A DNA stretch of 47,727 nt. Origin: Flavobacterium sp. ACAM 123 (GTDB lineage Bacteria; Bacteroidota; Bacteroidia; Flavobacteriales; Flavobacteriaceae). The stretch is from the NCBI RefSeq assembly GCF_000264055.1, contig NZ_AJXL01000017.1, forward strand, positions 1 to 47,727. Reading direction: 5' to 3'. Positions 8,415-16,758 of this stretch are shown in pieces. Below the pieces are notes generated by a model. That model made no database searches, had not been told where the DNA came from, and saw only the letters and a program-made list of their open reading frames with translations. A program made the position numbers and the translations under genes. Position 1 is the stretch's first letter; each line of letters begins with the position of its first letter.

Positions 8415-8872
8415 TGAAAAGATTTTTATTTGCTATTTTTATAATAGTTACCGTTTCTGGATTTTCACAAAGTGAAAATAAAAGAATAGCGCAATTTAAC
8501 TTGGACGCAAAAGTCGCTATACAAGGATATGATCCTGTGGCTTATTTTAAACAAGGTAAAGGCTTAAAGGGAAAGAAGGAACTTTCATGCTCTCATGAAG
8601 GCGTTGTGTATCTTTTTTCTGCGAGAGTAAATAAGGAAATATTTATAAAAAATCCATCGGTTTATGAGCCTCAATATGGAGGTTGGTGTGCTTACGCTAT
8701 GGGCGATTCAGGAGAGCAAGTGGAGGTTGACCCAAGTACTTTCAAGATTGTTGATGGTAAATTGTACCTGTTTTATAATTACTATTTTAGAAATACCTTG
8801 AAAAAGTGGAATGTAGATCAAGTGCATTTAAAAGCGAAGGCCGATTCAAATTGGAGAAAATTAATTCAATAA
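8414..8872 (+). CDS. Secreted YHS domain-containing protein
   Basis: The 152-residue protein has a signal peptide (MKRFLFAIFIIVTVSGFSQ) and one YHS-type domain. That domain carries AIQGYDPVAYFKQGKG, the segment PQYGGWCAYAMGD, and IVDGKLYLFYNYY near the C-terminus. YHS domains are small, often metal-associated modules; the exact role of this exported group is not established. The gene is intact, although the upstream partner it overlaps (TAATG) and the downstream DoxX-like gene are both ruined. It has lost its likely operon promoter context and may itself be on the way out. Confidence 0.85.
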   Translation: MKRFLFAIFIIVTVSGFSQSENKRIAQFNLDAKVAIQGYDPVAYFKQGKGLKGKKELSCSHEGVVYLFSARVNKEIFIKNPSVYEPQYGGWCAYAMGDSGEQVEVDPSTFKIVDGKLYLFYNYYFRNTLKKWNVDQVHLKAKADSNWRKLIQ

Positions 8873-8880
8873 GCGAGTAT

Positions 8881-9240
8881 CATGAAATCATCATTATTTA
8901 GCTGCTTGTTGACTAGTGTTCTTGCTGTAATTTTAGTGTAAAAAATTGTATTTTAAATTTTCGAATGCAGAAGAAAGTATCTATATCTTTCAGACCTTTG
9001 GAATGGAACTCGATGGGCGTATTGCTTCAGGTATAGCTGAATTACCGGCCTCTATCTAAATTTTAATTCCAAGAACGACTCTGTAAAGGGTATCAATTGG
9101 TCTTAGAGTTGCGATTGGTTCGATTGTGTTACATATTTTTGCTTTGTGAATTGAAGTACAAAACCACGGAGAGACACTTTTATGTTGGCCATAATTACCT
9201 TTCATTGTTGTTTTGTTTTAGTTTTCCGTAGTAGGAATAA
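8881..9240 (+). pseudogene. Decayed DoxX-family membrane protein gene
   Basis: Starting at an ATG 9 bases past the YHS stop, the codons read MKSSLFSCLLTSVLAVILV and then a stop. After a shift of frame they continue as KLYFKFSNAEESIYIFQTFG, MELDGRIASGIAELPASI and ILIPRTTL. Further in comes HIFAL, a stop, then IEVQNHGETLL and, after another shift, MLAIITF. This order (short anchor, FGMExxGRIxxGIxEL, LIPRT, GIEVQxDGGTLF) is that of DoxX-like four-helix membrane proteins. Several stops and at least two frameshifts make it a pseudogene. The 3' limit is approximate. Confidence 0.75.
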
Positions 9241-9272
9241 AATATCAAATTTGTTAAAATTAAAAATATAAG

Positions 9273-9761
9273 ATGCTCATTCCTTCCATAAAAAATAGTT
9301 TAAAAGAGTTGATTGATGTACTCGAGCAAATGTCAAATGCCGAGTATTCTAAACCGTTTCATTCATTGAGCAATAGTAGTATTGGGGAACACACCCGGCA
9401 TATTGTAGAAACGTTTCAATGTCTCGCAAATAATTATGAATCAGGAGTTATTAACTATGATAAAAGACCAAGAAATAGAGTAATTCAGACGGATGTTAGT
9501 TTTGCAATTGCTCAAATTTTGAACATTCAGGATTTATTAGAAAAGGAAAACAAAGAAATGGAGTTGCAACAAATTATTGATGATGTAGAAATTAGAATTG
9601 ACAGCAATTACTTTAGAGAATTACTGTACAATTTGGAGCATTGTATACATCATCAGGCATTAATAAAAGTGGCTATTTTACAAAGTAAAACTATTTTTGT
9701 GAATGAAAACTTTGGTGTTGCACCTTCCACTATTGAATATAGAAAGCAATGTGCACAGTAA
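9273..9761 (+). CDS. DinB-like four-helix protein
   Basis: The 162-residue protein resembles the DinB/YfiT metal-binding four-helix bundle. His40 and His43 lie in GEHTRHIVE and His123/126/127 in LEHCIHHQALIK, the usual arrangement of metal ligands. Members include thiol-dependent transferases and many proteins of unknown role, so no reaction is assigned. The gene overlaps the start of the NRDE gene by 13 bases, so the two are almost certainly co-translated. Confidence 0.8.
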   Translation: MLIPSIKNSLKELIDVLEQMSNAEYSKPFHSLSNSSIGEHTRHIVETFQCLANNYESGVINYDKRPRNRVIQTDVSFAIAQILNIQDLLEKENKEMELQQIIDDVEIRIDSNYFRELLYNLEHCIHHQALIKVAILQSKTIFVNENFGVAPSTIEYRKQCAQ

Positions 9762-10459
9762 GTTTTATAAAAACCGATACTAAAATTATTATTACTTCAA
9801 ATCGGGACGAAATGGTAAATAGACCCAGTGCGATAGCTCCAAAAAAGTATATTGTAAATGGCAAGAATGTTATTTACCCAAAAGATCCAAAAGCAGGAGG
9901 GACTTGGTTTGTCGTGGATAAAAAGGGTACGGTACTCGTTTTGCTGAATGGAGCTGATGAAAAGCACACCATAAAATTGAATTATAGAAAAAGTCGCGGA
10001 CTGATTGTTTTGGATATTATCGGTAATGCGTCGCCAAGGGATTTTTGGAATACAATTGATTTAGATAATATAGAGCCTTTTACCATAGTGTTATTTCAAG
10101 AGCAGGAGCTTTTTCAGCTTCGATGGAATGGAGCTAAAAAAGAGGCAATAAAATTAGACACAAACAAAAAGCATATTTGGTCGTCTTCTACTTTGTACTC
10201 TAAGGAAATTAGAAAAAAACGCGCTAACTTGTTTCAGGGATTTATAGAAAAAAAAATGATGCTGTCAGAAGTTGAAATGCTTGATTTTCATCGGCATACT
10301 GAAGAGGGAAATAAAGAAAATGGCTTGGTAATTAATAGAAACGGTGAATTGAAAACATTGAGTATTACCCAGTCAATAATCGAAAGAAATAAATTGACTG
10401 TACTGCATCATGACTTGATTGCTCACGAAGATTTCTGTAGCTTGTTTATCACTATATAA
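9749..10459 (+). CDS. NRDE family protein (TANGO2-like)
   Basis: The protein begins MCTVSFI, with Cys2 as the candidate N-terminal nucleophile. The family-naming motif SNRDEMVNRP is near residue 20, followed by PKDPKAGGTWFVVDKKG and VLLNGADEKH. Its 236 residues match the family. Relatives are suspected Ntn-type hydrolases or heme/lipid-handling proteins; the biochemical role is unclear. It overlaps the DinB-like gene by 13 bases and is followed 9 bases later by the ATP-grasp gene, so the three look like one operon. Confidence 0.88.
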   Translation: MCTVSFIKTDTKIIITSNRDEMVNRPSAIAPKKYIVNGKNVIYPKDPKAGGTWFVVDKKGTVLVLLNGADEKHTIKLNYRKSRGLIVLDIIGNASPRDFWNTIDLDNIEPFTIVLFQEQELFQLRWNGAKKEAIKLDTNKKHIWSSSTLYSKEIRKKRANLFQGFIEKKMMLSEVEMLDFHRHTEEGNKENGLVINRNGELKTLSITQSIIERNKLTVLHHDLIAHEDFCSLFITI

Positions 10460-10468
10460 TAAGTTTCA

Positions 10469-11503
10469 GTGAAATTACTACTCCATAAGATGACGCACTG
10501 GGAATATTGGCCTTTTCAGCTGCTTTATGTTCCTATTTATTTTCTTTGGGCTTTTTATTCTGTGAAAGCAAAATCTATTTTTTTCTTTAATGCATCTAAT
10601 CCAACGATTAAAAATGGAGGTTTTATTATGGAATCAAAGAAGGCGATTTATAATTTGATTCCGCAACAATATTATCCCAGAACGGAGCTCATAAAAGAAG
10701 GAACATCATTAGAAGAAATTAAGGCGATAATCGAAGATGCTTCCATTCAGTATCCTTGCATTGCAAAACCGGACATTGGTTTGCGAGGTTCAGGAGTGAA
10801 GAAAATTAATACGGTCCAAGATTTAGCACAATATGCGTTAAGGGCAAATTTTGACTTTGTACTGCAAGATTTGATTCCTTTTCAAAATGAAGTGGGTATA
10901 TTTTATGTTCGCTATCCCCATGAAAAAAAAGGAAAAATAACGGGTATCGTTTCTAAAGAATTTCTAATTATTACCGGAAATGGTGTTGCTACAGTGGAGG
11001 AATTGATAAAAGTAAATCCACGTTACGAATTGCAGTTAAAGGTATTGAAGAAAGAATATGGCAATACGCTTTTACAAGTTTTACCTCTAGGAGAAAAAGT
11101 AAACCTCGTGCCGTATGGCAATCATGCTAGAGGTGCAAAATTTACAGATGGAAGTCACTGGATTAGTCAAAAGCTAGAAAATACTGTCAATGAAATTTGT
11201 TTACAGATTCCAGGGTTCTTTTTTGGGAGAATGGATGTAATGTATAATTCTATTGCAGAGTTAGAAAATGGAAAAAACTTTGCACTAGTAGAATTAAATG
11301 GTGCAGCAAGCGAACCTACACACATTTATGACCCGAAGCATTCCTTATTTTTTGCTTGGAAGGAATTAGCGCGACATATCACTTATATGTATGAAATCAG
11401 TGTAGTCAATAATAAAAGGGGCATACCTTATTTAAAACATAAAGCGGGTATGAAAGAATACCGATTGCATCTCAAACAAAGGAATAAAATTGTAAACTTC
11501 TAA
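10469..11503 (+). CDS. ATP-grasp domain protein, D-Ala-D-Ala-ligase-like
   Basis: The 344-residue protein starts with a hydrophobic, aromatic-rich stretch (FQLLYVPIYFLWAFY). An ATP-grasp domain follows, with YPCIAKPDIGLRGSGVKK as nucleotide-binding lysine and glycine-rich loop. FVLQDLIPFQNEVGIFYVRYP and GRMDVMY come next, and the metal-binding end is ALVELNGAASEP. ATP-grasp enzymes join a carboxylate to an amine or thiol; the substrate here is unknown. The start taken is GTG at 10469; an ATG at 10490 would drop 7 residues. It lies in a tight run with NRDE upstream and a membrane protein 4 bases downstream. Confidence 0.78.
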   Translation: MKLLLHKMTHWEYWPFQLLYVPIYFLWAFYSVKAKSIFFFNASNPTIKNGGFIMESKKAIYNLIPQQYYPRTELIKEGTSLEEIKAIIEDASIQYPCIAKPDIGLRGSGVKKINTVQDLAQYALRANFDFVLQDLIPFQNEVGIFYVRYPHEKKGKITGIVSKEFLIITGNGVATVEELIKVNPRYELQLKVLKKEYGNTLLQVLPLGEKVNLVPYGNHARGAKFTDGSHWISQKLENTVNEICLQIPGFFFGRMDVMYNSIAELENGKNFALVELNGAASEPTHIYDPKHSLFFAWKELARHITYMYEISVVNNKRGIPYLKHKAGMKEYRLHLKQRNKIVNF

Positions 11504-11507
11504 GAAG

Positions 11508-12146
11508 ATGAAGGCAATAAAGAATATTCTGGTCGGTTTTCCGGTGAGTTTTATAGGCTCGATTCCGTTAGGGTATTTAAATATTATTGAATTTCACATT
11601 TACACGAAATTGGGTATTGAAGACTTAATATTGTATTTATTTGGTGTTGTTTTTGTCGAAGGTTTCGTGATTTACTTCACTCTTGTTTTCGCTAATCGGT
11701 TAGTCAATAACATAACGGTGATGAGAATAATAGATGTTTTTGGTATTTTCTTTTTATTTTTTTTGGCGTATGCCTTTTATTCTTATTCAAATCAAACCGC
11801 AACTGACTCTAGTTATTTTGAAAAGTATATGACTTGCTCCCCCTTCTTAATTGGGTTGATATTGAGCAGTCTTAACTTTCTCCAACTTCCATTTTGGACA
11901 GGATGGAATTTGTATTTGATTAATGGAAACTACATTACAAGCAAAAACACACTTAAACTTTATTACGTTGCTGGAACATTAGTGGGGACTTTTACGGGAA
12001 TGATGGGATTTATATTTTTTGTAAATAACATCATACATAACAGTGAGCATTTCTCAAAACACCTGTTTGCTTTAATAATTCCATTATTTTTCATAGTTTT
12101 GGCTTGTCTTCAGGGATATAAAGTGTTTAAGAAATATATTAAATAA
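11508..12146 (+). CDS. LysE-like multi-pass membrane protein
   Basis: The 212-residue protein is very hydrophobic, with about six membrane segments (near 8-28, 38-62, 73-93, 108-130, 150-172 and 185-205). The first segment has FIGSIPLGYLNI, which resembles the GxxPGPxN region at the start of LysE/RhtB exporters, but the match is loose. It begins 4 bases after the ATP-grasp gene. If it is an exporter, the ATP-grasp product is a natural guess for the cargo; that is inference only. Confidence 0.55.
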   Translation: MKAIKNILVGFPVSFIGSIPLGYLNIIEFHIYTKLGIEDLILYLFGVVFVEGFVIYFTLVFANRLVNNITVMRIIDVFGIFFLFFLAYAFYSYSNQTATDSSYFEKYMTCSPFLIGLILSSLNFLQLPFWTGWNLYLINGNYITSKNTLKLYYVAGTLVGTFTGMMGFIFFVNNIIHNSEHFSKHLFALIIPLFFIVLACLQGYKVFKKYIK

Positions 12147-12161
12147 TCACATAATCAAAAT

Positions 12162-13139
12162 ATGAAAAAAATAATGATGCTGCTTCCTTTCGTGTTGCTT
12201 GGATGTAAACCTAATGCTAGTCTGGTTTCAAAACCAATAGCCACAACAGTAAATAAGCCCACTGAAATTGGATACAAAGTCAAAGAAAAGGAAGTTGCCG
12301 CAACTTTAAAATATCTTTCTTCTGATGAATTACAAGGAAGGGAGACTGGTACAAAAGGGATGGAGAAAGCCGCAGATTACTTAGAACAATTTTTTAAAAC
12401 AAATAATGTAAAGCCCTATTTTTCTTCTTATCGCGACACCTTATCTAATTTTAAGGGAACTGCTTATAATATTGTGGGTTATGTAGAAGGAACTGATCCT
12501 GTCCTTAAAAAAGAGTTTTTACTGATTAGCGGTCATTATGATCATATCGGTTTGTCAAAAGAGGGTGTTAATGGAGATTTCATAAATAATGGTGCTAATG
12601 ATGATGCTTCAGGGACAACTGCGGTAGCTGAAATGGCAAAATACTTTAGTGTTTCCAAATCAAACAAAAGAAGTGTTCTTTTTGTGTTCTTCGTGGGGGA
12701 AGAAAAAGGATTATTGGGATCGAAGCATTTAGCCAAAAAGCTAAAACAGCAAAACTTTGACCTCTATGCACAATTCAATATTGAGATGATAGGAGTGCCA
12801 ATGAAACGAGATTATCTAGCGTATCTCACTGGTTTTGAAAAATCCAATATGGCAGAAAAAATTAATGAATACACTGGTAAAAAGAGCGTTGGATTCTTGC
12901 CTAAAGCTGCCGAATATAAGTTGTTTTATAGATCGGATAATTACTCTTTTTATGATGTTTTTAAGGTGCCGTGCCATTCTGTGAGCACCTTCGACTTTGA
13001 GAATTTCGACTATTATCATCATGTTTCTGATGAATTTAAAGCGATGGACATTGAACATATGACTCAATTTATTCAGGAAATGTTACCGGCCGTGACTACA
13101 ATGACAAATTCTCCTACTCAGGAAATCCATATGAATTAA
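12162..13139 (+). CDS. M28-family zinc aminopeptidase, lipoprotein
   Basis: A lipobox (VLLGC, Cys15) follows a short signal, so the protein is probably lipid-anchored. The M28 metal ligands are in order: GHYDHIG (about residue 124), NDDASG, GEEKGLLGS and the late H in CHSVSTFDFENFDYYHHVSD. ELQGRETGTKGMEKAADYL near residue 55 is typical of the family. At 325 aa it is a normal single-domain peptidase acting on peptides in the envelope. Its 3' end overlaps the convergent acetyltransferase gene by 26 bases. Confidence 0.92.
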   Translation: MKKIMMLLPFVLLGCKPNASLVSKPIATTVNKPTEIGYKVKEKEVAATLKYLSSDELQGRETGTKGMEKAADYLEQFFKTNNVKPYFSSYRDTLSNFKGTAYNIVGYVEGTDPVLKKEFLLISGHYDHIGLSKEGVNGDFINNGANDDASGTTAVAEMAKYFSVSKSNKRSVLFVFFVGEEKGLLGSKHLAKKLKQQNFDLYAQFNIEMIGVPMKRDYLAYLTGFEKSNMAEKINEYTGKKSVGFLPKAAEYKLFYRSDNYSFYDVFKVPCHSVSTFDFENFDYYHHVSDEFKAMDIEHMTQFIQEMLPAVTTMTNSPTQEIHMN

Positions 13140-13713
13140 TTGCTGGCGGGACGGACTGACTCATGTAATAAGCTAAAACATAATAGTTGTTATTGTTAAA
13201 TTGAAAATCAGCAATAATGCTCCAGTTCAATTTTTTAGTATGTGCTTTAATAGACGGGATATTAATTTTGTTAATAAAAGTTAAACTCAAAGGATATTTT
13301 TTTACGATATGGATTCTCATAAAGTCAAAAAAGGAATTAATTAGTCCTTTGCCACGATATTCTTCAGCAATACAAATAGGTCCGTATTGGAAAGTATGCG
13401 CTGTTGTGACGTCGAAATTTAAGAATTTAAGTTTGGGAAATTGTGCTGTTATAGGATTGAATATTGGCCATTGACTAAAGAAATCCCAACTTCCGGCAAA
13501 GATGTATGCTAATACTCTACCGTTGTCTTTTGCTATAAACAATCCCTCTTGTGCTATAATTTTAGCTAGTTGAGGTATAGTGAATGGAGTGGTCACAAAG
13601 CCAGCTTCTTTTTCTTTATCGCATAAATTAGAAACAAGGTATAATTCCTGCAGCGCTACTATTCCGTTGATGTCGCTTAGTAGCGCTACCTCTAATTTGA
13701 TATTTTTAATCAT
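13114..13713 (-). CDS. GNAT-family N-acetyltransferase
   Basis: The GNAT core is visible: IAQEGLFIAKDNGRVLAYIF, then GPICIAEEYRGKGLINSFFDF with the acetyl-CoA loop RGKG. The C-terminal strand is YPLSLTFINKINIPSIKAH. I place the start at the ATG ending at 13713 (199 aa, MIKNIKLEVALL). An upstream ATG at 13770 would add a hydrophobic, non-family extension. The last codons overlap the 3' end of the convergent M28 gene. The substrate is unknown. Confidence 0.82.
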   Translation of the reverse strand: MIKNIKLEVALLSDINGIVALQELYLVSNLCDKEKEAGFVTTPFTIPQLAKIIAQEGLFIAKDNGRVLAYIFAGSWDFFSQWPIFNPITAQFPKLKFLNFDVTTAHTFQYGPICIAEEYRGKGLINSFFDFMRIHIVKKYPLSLTFINKINIPSIKAHTKKLNWSIIADFQFNNNNYYVLAYYMSQSVPPAINSYGFPE

Positions 13714-13839
13714 CTTAATTTTGACTAGGTAGGTTACATCCAAATTTAAACAAAACCGATATATGCTCAAGTTTTCTTTTCGAAAGAATCATTGGTGCTA
13801 AATGTTCAATATTTTAAAGCTTTTGTTTATTTTTGCTAG

Positions 13840-14517
13840 ATGAAAAAGATTATTATAACGGGAACAAGTAGAGGGATAGGATATGAATTAGCATTAAAAT
13901 TTGCTAATGCTGGACATCAAGTGTTGGCCATTTCCAGAAAAACACCTAGAATATTGATAGAGCATGAGAACATTACCTGTATCTCAGTTGATTTGTCAAG
14001 TGAATTAGATTTAGAGAAAGTAGAAAAGGTATTGGCTGATTCATGGAAAACGGTAGATGCAATCGTAAATAATGCAGGAAGTTTCTTGTCGAAACCCTTT
14101 GCTGAAACTACGCAAGAAGATTACGAAAGTGTCTATAAGGTAAATGTATTTGCCGTTGCTAACTTAACACGCATCTGTTTGCCTTATTTGCAAAAAGGAA
14201 GTCATGTAGTTACCATAAGTTCAATGGGAGGGATTCAGGGCAGTTTAAAGTTTGCTGGACTTGCAGCCTACAGCTCAAGTAAGGGAGCCGTAATCACGCT
14301 ATCAGAGTTGCTAGCCGAAGAATATAAAGAAAGAGCTATCTCGTTTAATGTGTTGGCTCTGGGAGCCGTTCAGACAGAAATGTTGGAAGAGGCTTTTCCT
14401 GGTTATCAGGCACCAATTAAAGCAAACGAAATGGCAGATTATATCTTTGATTTTACGCTAACGGGGAATAAATATTATAACGGAAAAGTATTGCAGGTGT
14501 CGTCTACGAATCCGTAA
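13840..14517 (+). CDS. Short-chain dehydrogenase/reductase
   Basis: This classical SDR has 225 aa. The cofactor motif TGTSRGIG is at residues 7-14 and NNAG at 77-80. The catalytic residues are Ser127/128 in VVTISSMGG, Tyr144 and Lys148 in AAYSSSKGA. It is an NAD(P)(H)-dependent oxidoreductase of unknown substrate. A TATTTTTG box (13828-13835) lies only 4 bases before the ATG, so the message may be nearly leaderless. It stands alone on the plus strand. Confidence 0.92.
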   Translation: MKKIIITGTSRGIGYELALKFANAGHQVLAISRKTPRILIEHENITCISVDLSSELDLEKVEKVLADSWKTVDAIVNNAGSFLSKPFAETTQEDYESVYKVNVFAVANLTRICLPYLQKGSHVVTISSMGGIQGSLKFAGLAAYSSSKGAVITLSELLAEEYKERAISFNVLALGAVQTEMLEEAFPGYQAPIKANEMADYIFDFTLTGNKYYNGKVLQVSSTNP

Positions 14518-14599
14518 TAATTATAAGTTATGAATTATTAGTTCCTGTAAAATTTATAATTAAGTAGAAAAAAATCACTATTAAATCAAACAGATCGTT

Positions 14600-14669
14600 T
14601 GTCATTGCGACGAGGGAGAAATCACATTTTGTAATCAGACTATAAGATTTCTCTTTTTTCGAAATGATA
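14600..14669. repeat. Imperfect inverted repeat of the GTCATTGCGA type
   Basis: Arms 14600-14623 (TGTCATTGCGACGAGGGAG...) and 14646-14669 are inverted copies, with 18 of 24 positions matching and several mismatches that become G-U pairs in RNA. Intergenic elements that begin GTCATTGCGA are common in flavobacterial genomes as I recall them. The element lies between the dehydrogenase and SprT-like genes. A 10-base match to its outer end, TGTCATTGCG, occurs at 31671-31680. Confidence 0.6.
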
Positions 14670-14716
14670 GGATTTGGATTTATAGGCTCAATAAAAAAAA
14701 TAATTCTTAACTCATT

Positions 14717-15316
14717 TTGAGCGAAACCTTAGCAAGATATATCCCAGAACACGCGGTTAAACCCGTTTTTGAACTCATCGTTCTCAATCAAGTCCATCTT
14801 AAGATTGTTAATGAGCGGCAAACCCGTCATGGAGATTATCGAAAAGGACTCAACGGGAAACATGAGATAACGGTTAATTCAAACCTCAATAAATACAAGT
14901 TTTTGATTACCCTGATTCATGAAATTTCGCATTTGGTTGCGTTTGAGAAATTTGGAAGAAAGATTAAACCTCATGGCAATGAATGGAAATATTCTTTTCA
15001 GCGGTTAATGATTCCTTATATACGACCAGAGATTTTTCCAAGTCAATTGTTGCCTTTATTGGCGCGGCATTTCAAAAACCCAACGGCCAGCAGCGATACA
15101 GATACGACTTTGTCTCTGGCACTAAAGCAGTTTGACGCGCAAAATGACAAAAACTATATATTTGAGATTCCGTATGGTAGCCTTTTCAGGATCGATAACG
15201 GAAAGATATTCAAGAAAATAGCAGTACGAGTCAAACGTTTTGAATGTCTCGAAGTGAGCTCTGGAAAAATGTATCTTTTTAATCCAAATGCAGAGGTAGA
15301 GCTGCTACCCAATTAA
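14717..15316 (+). CDS. SprT-like zinc metalloprotease domain protein
   Basis: The 199-residue protein has the zinc motif HEISH (residues 68-72) and a third ligand, His86 in KPHGNEW, as in SprT/Spartan-like proteins. The conserved stretch LKIVNERQTRHGDYR lies near residue 28. The start is TTG at 14717. I kept it because the residues straight after it (SETLARYIPEHAVKPVFEL) look like genuine family N-terminus and no ATG lies nearby. The cytoplasmic role is unproven; eukaryotic relatives cut DNA-protein crosslinks. Confidence 0.88.
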   Translation: MSETLARYIPEHAVKPVFELIVLNQVHLKIVNERQTRHGDYRKGLNGKHEITVNSNLNKYKFLITLIHEISHLVAFEKFGRKIKPHGNEWKYSFQRLMIPYIRPEIFPSQLLPLLARHFKNPTASSDTDTTLSLALKQFDAQNDKNYIFEIPYGSLFRIDNGKIFKKIAVRVKRFECLEVSSGKMYLFNPNAEVELLPN

Positions 15317-15348
15317 TTTAAAATTAAAGTACCGCCTAATAATTTCTA

Positions 15349-15436
15349 GGGCCTATTCCTGCCATTCACTATAGCCTTCCTTCAAAAAGCTTTTTTTCAG
15401 TCGGGGCTGACGCTGCTATCAGTGGCAGCGTTTCGT
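15349..15436. repeat. Degenerate intergenic repeat, left of the DUF4062 gene
   Basis: CCTGCCATTCACTATAGCCTT ... TTTTTCAGTCGGGGC resembles, at both ends, the reverse complement of the element at 16977-17048. It is followed by a small palindrome CGCTGC / GCAGCG at about 15411-15431. The match is partial, so kinship to the second copy is likely but not certain. Confidence 0.45.
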
Positions 15437-15534
15437 GTTTCCTATTTCGTTTGCCGTCTTCAGGGAAATATTGAATAAAAAAAAATATCAGAAAAAACTT
15501 AATATGATTTACGCTAAACTTTAAAAAGGATGTA

Positions 15535-15542
15535 TATATTTG
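15535..15542 (+). promoter_or_regulatory. -7 box for the DUF4062 gene
   Basis: TATATTTG fits the TAnnTTTG pattern and lies 55 bases upstream of the ATG, giving a leader of about 49 bases. No clear TTG is found at the -33 distance. The gene probably has its own promoter, as expected for an isolated unit. Confidence 0.4.
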
Positions 15543-15597
15543 ATGTTGTTTACTATTTAATAGCAACTATAGAGAAAATCGTATAAAACAATTCAAT

Positions 15598-16758
15598 ATG
15601 CCTGAAATAATTAGCAAGTATAAAATATTTTTAGCTTCTCCATCAGATTTATCAGAAGAAAGAGAATCTATAAATCAAGTGATTTCTGAGTTAAATCAAA
15701 CGTTTGGAAACCCAAATAATATTGTACTAGAATTGTTAAAATGGGAGTCAAACTCTGCCCCTGCATGTGGTGCTAACGATGTTCAAAGCATAATAAATAA
15801 TGATATTCAAGAATATGATTTATTTATAGGTCTTTTGTGGATGAAATTTGGAACACCAACTCAAAAATACGGTTCAGGTACTGAGGAAGAATTTAATATC
15901 GCTCATCAAAAGTTTTTAAAAGATAATAATTCTATTCAAATTTTACTATATTTTAAAAATTCTGTTCCACAATCATTAAGCGAAATAAATCCCGAACAAC
16001 TAATTAAAGTTAGAGAATTTAAAGCTGGTTTAGGCGAAAAAAACGTTTTGTATTGGGAATTCAATTTGAAAGATGAACTTGAAAGATTATTAAGAATTCA
16101 TATTCCAAAAAGAATTCAAAATTTAAAATCAAATTTTAATAATTCTGAAAAAAATACTGCAATAAGTACCGAAATTGTAATTATTGAAGCTGAAGAAGAG
16201 TTTGGGATTCTTGATTATCAAGAATTTATTGAGGATTCCTTTTCTATTTCTACACATGCATTATTAAGAATTTCCGAAGCAATTAATTGGATTGGAGACG
16301 AGATGAATAAAAAGACTACTGAAATTGAGAGTTTAGTTGCTAAAAATAGAAACCAACAAATTTCATTTAAAGTTCAAAGAAATCTATTAGAAAGAACTTC
16401 AAATGTTATGATTGATTTTGCAAATCGTGTGGAACCCGAAATTCCAATCTATATAAATAATTTTGAAAAAGGAATTGATTCATTTTCAAAATTAGTAACG
16501 ATATATATAAACGATTTTGAAAATAAAGATAATGAAATTAAAGAAGCTATTGATTCGTTAGATAATTTATTGGTACAAATTGAATTTGCATTAAATAATA
16601 TGAATGACTTTTTAGTTACAGTAGATTCTTTACCTAAAATGTCTAAAGAACTAAATAGTGCAAGAAAAAAAGTTGCACACATCCTTACTGAGTTTTCGAA
16701 AAAACTTGAAGTAAGTGTTTTATTGGGAAAAGAAGTTAATAAAAATATAAGTAGTTGA
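15598..16758 (+). CDS. DUF4062 domain protein with helical C-terminus
   Basis: Residues 1 to about 175 match the DUF4062 pattern: KIFLASPSDLSEERESINQ at the start, NNDIQEYDLFIGLLWMKFG, then GSGTEEEFNIAHQKF and IQILLYF. DUF4062 often forms the N-terminal module of NTPase or TPR proteins linked to signalling or defence. Here no P-loop or TPR follows. Residues about 195-386 look almost wholly helical, with repeated amphipathic stretches (NFEKGIDSFSKLVTIYINDF, then FENKDNEIKEAIDSLDNLL). No membrane segment or signal is seen. The codons are more A/T-rich than those of neighbours. Repeats flank the gene on both sides, suggesting transferred or accessory DNA. The function is unknown. Confidence 0.75.
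   Translation: MPEIISKYKIFLASPSDLSEERESINQVISELNQTFGNPNNIVLELLKWESNSAPACGANDVQSIINNDIQEYDLFIGLLWMKFGTPTQKYGSGTEEEFNIAHQKFLKDNNSIQILLYFKNSVPQSLSEINPEQLIKVREFKAGLGEKNVLYWEFNLKDELERLLRIHIPKRIQNLKSNFNNSEKNTAISTEIVIIEAEEEFGILDYQEFIEDSFSISTHALLRISEAINWIGDEMNKKTTEIESLVAKNRNQQISFKVQRNLLERTSNVMIDFANRVEPEIPIYINNFEKGIDSFSKLVTIYINDFENKDNEIKEAIDSLDNLLVQIEFALNNMNDFLVTVDSLPKMSKELNSARKKVAHILTEFSKKLEVSVLLGKEVNKNISS

Noticed and set aside
15369..15566. Minus-strand 65-codon frame
   Set aside because: It runs through the intergenic repeat and the DUF4062 promoter region.
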